The position numbers and the translations under genes are program-made. From contig JAHLJT010009436.1 of assembly GCA_031308135.1 (NCBI GenBank), positions 156,709,527-156,773,526 of the forward strand: a DNA stretch of 64,000 nucleotides, given 5' to 3'. The stretch is from Acheta domesticus. Lineage: Eukaryota; Arthropoda; Insecta; Orthoptera; Gryllidae. Under the pieces are notes generated by a model. That model saw only the letters and a program-made list of their open reading frames with translations, did not search any database and was not told the origin of the DNA. Shown here in pieces: positions 11,201 through 23,300 of the stretch; the stretch's first letter is position 1, and each line of letters begins with the position of its first letter.

Positions 11201-14200
11201 CTGTATGACGGAACTGTCATACTCATCAAGGTTAAATGCAATAATTGGTAAGAAATATTTAAATTGAAATAATTAAAAATCTACTTTCAATAAACTTTTC
11301 AAATTTAAAACTTCAACTAGAAAAACAAGCAGCTAATAATAAATATTTTCATTAGTTACTTTTAATATAAATACGAAATACAAAGTATCAAATACTATTG
11401 ATGTTGTAAACAAAACAATGAAAGTTGACATATCTTACAATATTTATATAGAAACAAAAAGAATAACGTGATTGTTTTGTCTCCCGTCTTCCACCAGAGT
11501 TGCCTGTCAATCATATCTGCTTCTACTTACCCGCCGATTTATTCAGTTCATAATTGGTGAAGCCTTTTTTGCAGGGACTAAAACCTTTATTAGTTTCCCC
11601 TGTTGATTGATTAGTTGATATCGATTCCGGGCGTCAACTAACAACGTAATTAGTCCCGTAAGTGTAGTGCATTNNNNNNNNNNNNNNNNNNNNNNNNNNN
11701 NNNNNNNNNNNNNNNNNNNNNNNNNNNNNNNNNNNNNNNNNNNNNNNNNNNNNNNNNNNNNNNNNNNNNNNNNTTTTTTCATAGGGGAGTGGCGGTGATC
11801 TTCCTCCTCTGGATGGCGAGATCTGACGCCACCCTAACTTCGGCTAGCGGGGTTTTTCCCTAAACAAGTATCTCCCACCAGCGAGACATCGCCCCAGCCG
11901 AGAAAGCTCTAAGTTCTTGACCGGTCTCCCGGCATGTGTTGTAGTCTAGCGGATTCTAGTGTGTGTGTGTGTGCGTGTGTGTGTGTTAGGGGTGAGGGTA
12001 GGACAAGGAAGAGGAAGGAAAGATCGCGCGCGGTAGTAGAGAAGAAATGCCGATCCTAGGACGGAAGTGGGGTTAAATGCAACCCGCACTACACAGGCCC
12101 ACCCCTGTAAACACCCGGCGCCACGAGATAAACCCCTGTGACGTCACAAGGTCGCTGTGACGTCACAAGGCCGCCGAGATAGCCCCCTGTGACGTCACAA
12201 GGCCGCCAGTCCGCCGCCGCGCGCGCGCCCTGGTGGCGAAGCGTGGAAGCGCGCGCGTGTGCTGCGCCCTGGCGGCGAAGCGTGGAAGCGCGCGTGTGCG
12301 CGCGCCCTGGCGGCGAAGCGTGGAAGCGCGCGTGTGCTGCGCCCTGGCGGCGAAGCGTGGAAGCGCGCGTGTGCTGCGCCCTGGCGGCGAAGGTTGGTGG
12401 CGCGCGTGCGGCGCGCTCTGTCGGCGAAGGTTGGTAGCGCGGAAGCAGCGCAGGGGTCGGCGGCGTCGCCGTTCTCAAAAACGCGCCGCCCGAGGGTGGC
12501 TCGAACCGTGCCCGAGTCCCGCTTCCTGTGCGCGCCAGCGGCGGAAGCGGTCGGGCGAGCACGCTGGCTCTGAGCTACGACGACATCGTCTCTGGAGGTG
12601 TCTGGTAGGCGGGTGTCTTGGTGCGCGGCGGCGGCGCGCGCGCCCGGGCGGGGAGGGGAGGAGGCCTCTATCGCGGCGCCCGCTCCCCCTCCCCCTCCCC
12701 CTCCCCCTCTAGCGCCTGCAATGGAATGTGGGGAGTTGCTAGAGAGAGAAAAAAGGAAACCCTACAAGGCGGTGACAGGGGGGGAAAACATGAAAACAGT
12801 GCCTGTAGTGCAAAGGATTTGCCATCGCGAAAACAAACGGAACAAAAATTCACGGACCGAAACGCACAGCGCCCTGAACTGAACTGAACAGCGCTTCATA
12901 ATGAGCATTCGCTGCGGACCGCGGCGCTCGCGAGCGCTATCACCCGCCGACATCCGTTCGCCGGTCGCGCAATCTTATCAAGCGACTTCCGTTCGCTGTC
13001 CTTGGACGGCGCGCGGCGCTGGGCGGCATCGCCTTACCACCCACGAGTGCACGCCTGTGCGCTCTAGTGGCGAACGCGGGAAACGCAGCTCTAGTGCTAA
13101 CGTTCGCCACTAGAGCGCACGTGCGTGCACTCCAGCGCTTCATAATGAGCATTCGCTGCGGACCGCGGCGCGCCGTCCAAGGACAGCGAACGGAAGTCGC
13201 TTGATAAGATTGCGCGACCGGCGAACGGATGTCGGCGGGTGATAGCGCTCGCGAGCGCCGCGGTCCGCAGCGAATGCTCATTATGAAGCGCTGTTCAGTT
13301 CAGTTCAGGGCGCTGTGCGTTTCGGTCCGTGAATTTTTGTTCCGTTTGTTTTCGCGATGGCAAATCCTTTGCACTACAGGCACTGTTTTCATGTTTTCCC
13401 CCCCTGTCACCGCCTTGTAGGGTTTCCTTTTTTCTCTCTCTAGCAACTCCCCACATTCCATTGCAGGCGCTAGAGGGGGAGGGGGAGGGGGAGGGGGAGC
13501 GGGCGCCGCGATAGAGGCCTCCTCCCCTCCCCGCCCGGGCGCGCGCGCCGCCGCCGCGCACCAAGACACCCGCCTACCAGACACCTCCAGAGACGATGTC
13601 GTCGTAGCTCAGAGCCAGCGTGCTCGCCCGACCGCTTCCGCCGCTGGCGCGCACAGGAAGCGGGACTCGGGCACGGTTCGAGCCACCCTCGGGCGGCGCG
13701 TTTTTGAGAACGGCGACGCCGCCGACCCCTGCGCTGCTTCCGCGCTACCAACCTTCGCCGACAGAGCGCGCCGCACGCGCGCCACCAACCTTCGCCGCCA
13801 GGGCGCAGCACACGCGCGCTTCCACGCTTCGCCGCCAGGGCGCAGCACACGCGCGCGCTTCCACGCTTCGCCACCAGGGCGCGCGCGCGGCGGCGGACTG
13901 GCGGCCTTGTGACGTCACAGGGGGCTATCTCGGCGGCCTTGTGACGTCACAGTGACCTTGTGACGTCACAGTGACCTTGTGACGTCACAGGGGTTTATCT
14001 CGTGGCGCCGGGTGTTTACAGGGGTGGGCCTGTGTAGTGCGGGTTGCATTTAACCCCACTTCCGTCCTAGGATCGGCATTTCTTCTCTACTCGCGGTCCG
14101 TGGCCCTTTTTTTAGGGCACTGCTCCGGCATTCGCCTGCCAGTTACCCCTCTAATATCGGAATTTTTTAATACATGGAGAAAGATGCTTAATTTATTAAC

Positions 14201-17200
14201 ACTATTAATATGTTTCATTTAATACACATTTTCTCATGACTTTCCTCTAATGTTATTAGCTGTTCTTCCCAGTTCTCCGAAATACATCATTTAATGAGGC
14301 AATGTTTGTTGCGGCGCACCCTATGAAACATTATCTAACAAGCGAGTAACGCACTACACTTTAAGAATTATATAAGAGACTTCATTAGTCGCTCTGGGCG
14401 TAGTTGAGACGGAAATTTGTGGTGTTTGATGAAAAACGTATAGATTACATCCCTTCAAACCAAACCTTGGCACCTACAGGCGACTTACCAATGGAACTTT
14501 TGACAATACTGGAAAGAACCGCCATTTCGTAATATAATACTCCATTAGTAAACAGTATTAAAGTTTAAACAAAATAGAGGAAGATAATAGTGTAAGAGTT
14601 TTATGCATCATGCATTTGCAACCATTCGATAAATCTAATATGCTAAAAAGCTCATAACGGAAATTAACGGCAATTATAGAAATAAAAAAATTGACGGGAC
14701 GTTCGCTTTTCATGTTAACAAAACCTTCTTTGAATGGCCACCTGGGTCTTTTTCATCCAAAACCAAAGTGACCGCTAGAGACAGGTTTCCCAAACATTAA
14801 AAAATGAATAATGCCCGACGAATGAAATTCAATGTGTTTTTCTCGCGAGAGTAGAATCCACACGTTATTTCTAATGAATATATTTTTATATACATCTTTA
14901 TTCCTATTAAGGAATGTTTCATTTTCATAATTAATAATAATTACATATTTTGCATGCAATAAACCATTCAACCATTGTATTGGTTTATTGTGGTTGCACT
15001 AAACCAATTGAACTGGTCAATGTTCCAATCCAAAGCCGATTGGTACGGCAGTGCCAGGTCTCGCCAACAAGCGCGGCTGCTTCCCCAATAAAAGACATTA
15101 CACTTACGGAACTAATGAACACGGCAGATGATAAGCTGGAATCCATCACTCCAAATGTAACGTTGATCTTCCCAGTCCAAACGAGCACGTCATCGAAACA
15201 CGCGAGCCCCATGTGCCCGTGGGCTACAAGGCGGTGGGCGACCTGGGCTTCTACCGCGCGCACCGCGACCGCGTCAAGTGGGAGACGGCGCGGCGGCGCT
15301 GCGCGGCGGAGGGCGCGCACCTGGCGGTGGCCAACACGGCGCTCGAGGCGGCGGCCGTCTTCCGCCCCAGCGGCCTGCCCAGCTGGTTCTGGGTGGGCTT
15401 CGACGACTTCGACAACGCGGGGAACTACGTCAACTTCGACGGTGAGGACTTGACTTTTGCTCTTGGATCATGACAACTCATATTATATGCCCGCCTATAC
15501 CGGTCCCAGCATGCCACTCTGTATTCTAAAATGGGACGAAGAAGTGTTGTATACGCTTGGGATCGGGCATTTGGACTACTATGTTTTAGAATACGCGTTA
15601 CAAAGTACAGCGCTCTCCAGGATTTTTTGACCGTGTTGTCAATATGATCTGACCAACCCAAGTCGCTTCGCAGAACCAAACACAAATATATAAAGTTTTT
15701 TACACGTGGTATAACATTAGTTCCTATTTCACAATTGGAATGTATGTTATATATTTTACTTACGATATTTTAATACATGTGTACATACGATATATTAATT
15801 AAACTACTAAAATATTTTTATTTATATTATTTTCCTTTTATTTCTACAAACTGGATTATTATTATCATTATTATTGTGATTAATATCAATTATAATGAAT
15901 TAATATTGTTATAAAATTTTTAAAATGTCAAATCTCTGTGGGACACATGAATTAAGTGGCATCTTGTATATTTTAGTGTTTCACCAGTACTTATACCATA
16001 CACCATACATTTATATTTATCGAATTGATGTTGAATTATCGACCAATAAGTCTACTTCCAACGCATTCAAAAATCTTCAAAAAATTAATACTAAATAGGA
16101 TCAACACATTCATTAACAGTAATAATGAATAATACCCTCGTCTCAATTTGGTTTCTGCCGTAATCATTCAACAATATTCATCAACTATTAAGAGTAACCG
16201 ATTTCATCGCCACTAATTTCGAAAAATCTGTACATACACTAGTAATATTTCTGGACGTAGAAAAATAGTTCGATAAAGTATGGCTTTAAGGTTTATTATA
16301 TACAGGTTTATTATATACAGTAATCCCTCGACATTCGCGGATTCGCTATTCGCGAGTTCCGAACATTCGCGATTAGAGAAATGCTCCCGGTTTTAACATT
16401 CACGACTTCGACATTCGTGGGTCTTTTGGTCGTACATTTTCTTTGAAAGCGAACACATTTCATTTCCTTTATCATCATCATCTGGTAAACAATTCGGCAA
16501 ACCTCCGATCTCGCAGTGTAACTTTCTTCAAAAATTTCACAGATGAAATGTCAAATCACATTTATAGATTGTAAAATAATTCAATTCAGTTGCGTCAAAT
16601 TGGAAGTAAGGGTTTTGGCCAAATGAACAGAAAAGCTATTCAGGATCTATGCAATTCTCATTATAATGAGCTCATTGTAGAGGAGCTTCGGGAAATCATC
16701 AGTGAAGAAAACCTCATCGACGGTAATGATGAAGTTACGCAAGCGACTGCGTCCTGGAGCAACTTCAGTGTCAAAACTGTTGATGACGTTCTAAAATCAA
16801 CAGGCTCTCGTGGAACTGGCATTCGAATGTGATCCAAACATGGAAATAACCTCGAAATTTAAGAGAGAATAGAAGCAGGAACACTTTCATATTTGGATAT
16901 TAGAACAGCGAGAAAGGTGATGAAACAAAAAAATTAGGAAATCCTATATCCAATCATTTTCAACTTCGAAATAAGTTTCAAGCATTATTTTATTTCCTCA
17001 TTTTGGAATGTTAATTGTGAATTCTGTTTGTAGTAGCGCTTAATCACTTGTACTGTAATTGATTATCAGATTTTTTTCTTTCTTTTCGTAACTGTTTTTT
17101 GATATCCTAGAACCTACCCCATCTTTCTTCATTAAAAGGTTTTGTGGGAACCTAACTCTCGCGAATATTTAGGGATTACTGTACAATATGGCAATATGGA

Positions 17201-20200
17201 TCCCCGCAATATTTACAACAAATAATGAAAAGTTTCCCAATAAATCTCAGTTTCAAAGTACAAGCCAATTTAGTACAGTCCTCTGTTTATAATATCATGG
17301 CCAGTGTCCATGATGGATCGCCATTATCACCAATCCCATTCAATACATTTATTTCTGACCTTCTACAACTAAAGCATTCAAAAATAGCATTATTCGGAGA
17401 TGACACCGTAATATTTACAACGCATCAAAACTTAACGTCAGGCAGAAATAAACTTCAAGAGAATTTAAACACAGTTACAGAATGGTTTCAGCAGTGAAAA
17501 ATTAAAATCAACCCATCCGAATGTCATTTTATAATATTGCATAACCATTAACAATATCTCGAGAAAGTACGCGCTGTTGTAGCACCACTAGTTCATAAAA
17601 ACGAATATACTTTGTCGTGAAAAGGAAAACATACGTGCTCTGCTAATACGTTCACAAGAAATGAAAGACATATTTACATGTTAATGTTTTATTTATAGGA
17701 CAATACATGTCGAATGCAGGAGTCTACTCATCATTTGCCCCCAAAGAACCTGACCCGAATCTTCACTGCGGAGTGGCACGAGGAGACGCACTACTCGGCA
17801 CTGGGAGTTGGACTGTGAAGAGAGAGTACATATGCGAGCTAGGGTGAGTTCCAAGGAATCGTCTGAAGTAATATCTATATCTTCAAATTCCTACTTCGTA
17901 AATCTATACTTTTTTTAAATTCTGGAGCGTCTTTATTGCAACAACAACTCATAGGCATCTACTGGACATTGAGTATATATGGAGTAATCCTCCATTCACT
18001 TTTGTCTTGTCTAATAGCGTCACAGTCATTCACTGCGACCCACCCGGGAATCCGTGAGTCTCGACCATCTGAAAACTCTGCTTACTAAATTTTATCCCTG
18101 ACCTAAGGGATAAAAGGAAATGACTGACTGCGACGCTACGATGCAAGACAAAATTAAACGGAGGATTACTCCATAAGCCTGAGGAATGTGTACACCCACC
18201 TGCAGCTGCAAAAATACTGTTGTAGAAACCACAAAACTTGTTTTCTAAAAGTAACGCATGAGAAAAACAAATAAAATACTCTCTTAATACGGCAACAAAT
18301 GCAATATTCAAAAAAATCTTCACGAAGATTGGAATCTATAGGGCAACAGTTATATACTAAGAATATAAAATAAGTTGCTGTTCCATAACACAAAACGGGA
18401 ATAACAAATATTTATTGTCGGACGGCTTTTTTCTTGGAGCCTCGCCGTCACATGAGTTTAGTATGAATCGTAAATAGAAACGCACTGAGTATGAGAATTT
18501 AGTCGGTACGTGCAGTATGAGAAGAGGATGAATTAAACAATCAAATATTTGAATTTTTCACTCAATATGTAAATTGTTTCATTGTTTCGGATTTTTCCTA
18601 GTTCCTGGGTATGTAACAAAACCATAGACACCTCTCTTATGGTCAGAGATTGCATCGTTTTCTTTCAATTTCTAACGCATTGGAAATGAAAAATATTTAG
18701 TAATAAGGAAATTAGTAATAGAAATTAGTTGTAATTTTACCGAGTACCTGTATATCCAACGAAACCATAAGACATCTCTCTGATGACCGAAGGCTGTATA
18801 GTTTTCTTTCAATTTTGAGCAGGTAGGGATCTGGAATTATTGACACATTTGCCTTACTAGGCGCGCATACAACTCACAAACTCACATTTCGCCGAATCAC
18901 ACTACACCATTCTGCACAACTGTGGAAAGACGAGTCCTTGAGTCTTATAACAGTGTTTTTAAGACCTAATGTCGATACAAATTGTTTTCTATAGGGGAGG
19001 AGGTAGAAATATGAGACACCCTGTTTGTTTTGGAACCTACAAGGTGACAGAATAACCGTATCTAAAAAATTGAGTTGCGGTTTCTTACTATGTTTAATAT
19101 AAAATGTGCTGTATTAACCTACATGTTGTGGAACTAATAGGTTTTACGAAATACTTAATTTTTCTAAATAATGTCACTACCAGTGAATTGGAAACTCGGG
19201 TAGTAATATGAGACAGTACTGTTTTATAGAGCAAAGAACAACTGGAGTTGTTACAAAACGGCTTTATTGACGTACACTACGTATAATAACTAGAAATACA
19301 TGTTTACAAACCACTTGGATTTATAATAATCAAAAATGTAGACTGCACTTTCTGGACAGGCACAATCACCGAGAGCCTATATTCTGCACAAGATAAACTG
19401 AATCCACAATTCATTCATACACTCTTTAGAAAATGTACAGTCATTAAAGCAGTCTGGTAATAATATGAGACTGCCTCATAATGCTACCAATCAGGTATCT
19501 CATATTATAACCACCACGCAATCTTAGATTTTGCCAACGTGTCGTACCGTACACTGTATTTTATTTCAAATCCTCAGTCATATTAAAAAAATGCAATATT
19601 TGAATGTCAACTTACCTCCTACATTTCTTGCAAAATCACAAGATACGCCAAAGAATATTGCACTTTAGTGCAGAGCTACAAAAACCATTCAGAGCACTAC
19701 TAACTGTAAATGTTCACCTCGGGAAAAGTCTCGAAGACTGACGTGAACGAACGTTGAGGAAATACATTGATGTTGCTACACTACGTAGTTCTTCAGTCAC
19801 TCGACAAATGTGAATACTGTACAAAGGAGAAAACCTTGCTATCTCATATTTTATCCTATCTCATATTGCTACCTCTTACCCTATCATAATCTACAGAACG
19901 AGAACGTTTGATTGTTCTACTATTTGTTCTTTTGACAGCACTGTCAGTCAGCAGCACAAAATTGCCAGGAACACTGAAAGTTGCGTTCCAGAGTGAAGAT
20001 TTTGTTACGTTTAAAAAAATTATTTAAAACGATTTGTTTTTTTGGTGATTTCAATTTTTTTTACGAAAAATCTTTGGGGTCCTTCCATTATTTTTTTTTA
20101 TTTTGGCTCTGCTTGACACTCTGGCCATTCAGAACATCCCGTTTCATCCAGCAGGAGAGGCGCTGCATTCCTAAGAATGTAACATGAACTACACGTACAT

Positions 20201-20304
20201 GTCTACTGACCATAGTAGTTGACGCGCCCAGAAACACTAAGGGCTCAGCGCATGAGTAACGCGCGTCAACGTATTGCTGGTGTAACAGGACTAAATGACC
20301 CATC

Positions 20305-20351
<47 letters not shown>

Positions 20352-23300
20352 GTTGCAAATAAATAATTTGCGAAAAAAATGCATGCATTAGCCAAGATTC
20401 AATGGCTTGCAGAGCGAAGCCCCCAACAGCGTCCCCGTCACCTACTCCGCCAACCGGGTACGTGACAGTTGGCAACTATGCACACTCGCTGTACAACGTG
20501 CACCGCGACAAGGCGTCGTGGGAGACGGCGCGACGCCGCTGCGAGAAGGAGGGCGCGCACCTCATGTTCGTCAACTCCCAGGACGAGGCCGACCGGGTGC
20601 TCAAGCGCGCCGCCCTGCCCAGCTGGTTCTGGCTGGGCTTCGACGACTTCACCGACGAGGGGGAATACGTCTACTTGGACGGTAGGTAGCGTGCCAGGCA
20701 GTTGCTGGCAATTCTTTTTTTAAATTTATTTTACTAGATCAGTGGAAATACCACTTTACAGGCGAGGATTAGCTTTAATGTAGGTATTATAATCGATAGT
20801 GGCTCGAAGTTACGAGTAAACTAGCTCACCATCATATCCATATTTCTGATCGAGGACATCCCCACTCGGTACCTCTATGATGATTGTTGTTAATTTTGTG
20901 AAATTGTAGATAATAGGAAGAAAGAAAAATATAGAGTGAGTGGTGAGACAAAATTTTCTCTAGGTTATGAGGGACGGAAAAGTTCTTTTGGGAGAGGGGA
21001 TTTTATTATTGTTGGAGTATCACAAAATGAACCCTAATGACGGTTGTTTACTCTCTACCGCCCCGCTTCCATAGCGACCGCCACGATTGTCTCTTGACTC
21101 AACTATATTCACTTCTGAAATACGACATTCCCCCGTAAGGTTATTGGCTAGCATTTTGGTATATCACAGAGCCCATGTAATCGGATAATTATTAACTTTT
21201 AAAGGGGAAGGGATAATGATTCTTCGCAATGTAAATATTTTGGTTTCACACTTTGAGGTGTTTAGCTGTAATCCCCATTTTTTTGTCCATTCATAAATAG
21301 TAATTATGTCTTGTCATTTATTGCTTCTGAGATTAAGTCGATGGATGTGAAGATAGCAGTGTCGTCATCATAGAGAGCTCTAGCACATTTTGATAACACT
21401 GCCAATTTAATCTTTCGTGTCACTGTATACTGTTTAAATAGCGATCTTTTATATTTCTGACATGCTGATTCCGGATCTGAAGCCAGTTTTTCTCTATTAT
21501 ATCAGGTTTTTTGCAAAATTGAAATGAAAATACGATAAATATAAGACGCACTCAGGCAAGTTTGCAATTAATTTATTATCATATAGTATAATTTATTGCT
21601 TTTTGTTGGGTACACATGTGTGCTTAAAGGAATGCTTCTTTCTTATTTTTACTCATCTAAACACTACGGTATTACATACTTATGAACATCACATAGAAAT
21701 ATGCAATGCCCTGCGTATACTGATCTGAAGAACAACTTAGTTGAAATGAACCAAATTTATACCATATTATATAAACCATAATTAGGGCTGTGATTTATAT
21801 GCATTTACATATTTTATTCTGTTAACTAAAACATCCCGTTTCAACAAATGGTATACGTTGGGAGGCATTTAGAATCAATTTAAGCAACTTTTATTTCGCA
21901 GATATCACCATAATTGCATAGTTTTGCATATTTGAGCCACATTTGCATATTCTTGTTGCATATTCACCCATCATCCACGAAAAGAAGGCCATAAGTTACA
22001 GTTCCGTCAGCTTGTACGTTATCTCATGATGCACGAGGGGAGAAAGTAAGCAAAATGAAGAATTTTTTCGATATTTCGTAGAAATATCCTGGTTGGAAGG
22101 ACATTCTTAGAGCTGATATCTTGTGTGGAAAACCACTGGGAGTAGTGGCCGAGGATTCTGGTGTTGAACTGGATCCAATGGTTATTGCAGCGTCTAAATA
22201 TGCGCCAGTGACTTCAGTTGATGTGGAGCTGTCATTCAGCCAATTTAAAGCGATTTTGAGGCCAAATTGACGTTCTTTTGAGTTTGAGAACTTGAAAAAG
22301 GTGGTTGTTTGCAACTGCAACAATTTTGCAAGAGATCAATAGACTATGTTCAAGATACGTCCCATTTTTACAATTTATTAACGTTCCTCTTTTAACCAAA
22401 TGTCGTTGGCTGACAAGTGAAACGCATTAAGTCAAGATTTTCAAGTTTTAAGTTATTTGAATATTGCGTTCTAGGTTTTATTATAACTGAGAGGAAGTCA
22501 TATTTTTGTTAGCAATACTTATTTTTTTATTTTCGTGAAATGTACATAAACTGCATCTCCCATATTTTCGTACGAAATGAGTGTTCTTTAAAATTAAGCC
22601 CTTGACTAATGTTTGTGGCTTGTAACAATTTATATGATTTCTGTATCTTTTTTCGCTGTGAACATATTTTCCAAAGATTAAGCATGGGAAAGAGTCAGCT
22701 TAAAAGTATAAAAGAGTGCGGGTAATGCCAGATCAAAGAACGCATGGAAAATAATAAAGAACCTCCGACAAAACGAAAAGCAAAATGTAGCACTATAACC
22801 TGCGAGTATAGATCAATTTAAAATATGTTACGAAGAACTTCTGAAAGAAAATAGGTTCGCATTTAGTAACACATGTAAAATAGAGCTCGAGCAATCGAAT
22901 AATCTGGAATACATGACTGTGAGAGAGACTGGAAAAAAATACAGAGATTTAAAAATGGAAAAGCACCTGGTCCGGGATTGGTAAACTTTGAAGCACGGCC
23001 CCAGTTTATTATTGGATCTTCTTACCCGACTACAANNNNNNNNNNNNNNNNNNNNNNNNNNNNNNNNNNNNNNNNNNNNNNNNNNNNNNNNNNNNNNNNN
23101 NNNNNNNNNNNNNNNNNNNNNNNNNNNNNNNNNNNAATAGATGTTTAATAGGAGAAGAATTACCAAAGGACTTCAGAAAAGGATATATCTCTAACATCTA
23201 CAAGAAAGGTGTGCGAAATACAGAGGTATAACTGCCCTTAGCAGCATTGGCCGAGTGTTTGGGAAAATATTAAAAATCCGACTGGAAAGAGACCTCATTG

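Larger units (their letters stand above)
12035..14091. mobile_element. GC-rich foldback element, copy 1 (Polinton-like termini, 6-bp TSD)
   Basis: The two halves are inverted repeats of each other for about 1 kb per arm. The element starts AGTAGAGAAGAAATGCC and ends with its inverse, GGCATTTCTTCTCTACT. It is flanked by perfect 6-bp duplications CGCGGT (12029-12034 and 14092-14097). The arms carry TGACGTCA palindromes, a 37-40 bp minisatellite, a CCCCCT tract and a CpG-rich core. No protein-coding content. A 6-bp target duplication with 5'-AG...CT-3' termini and very long inverted repeats is the Polinton/Maverick signature; this copy would be a minimal derivative made only of the terminal repeats. 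Many ORFs appear here only because the sequence is GC-rich. Confidence 0.82.

Noticed and set aside
12089..13955. Many long Ala/Arg/Gly/Pro-rich ORFs on both strands
   Set aside because: They arise from the GC-rich arms of a foldback element; mirror-image ORFs occur in both arms and frames overlap. No domain is present.
14950..15453. 167-residue ORF and its antisense partner overlapping lectin exon E
   Set aside because: Shadow frames of the GC-rich CTLD2 exon; the correct frame is the one continuing the CTLD motifs.
17550..17610. Possible full Helentron-like copy near tagcaccactagtt
   Set aside because: Only about 25 bases of the terminus match; too little to call.
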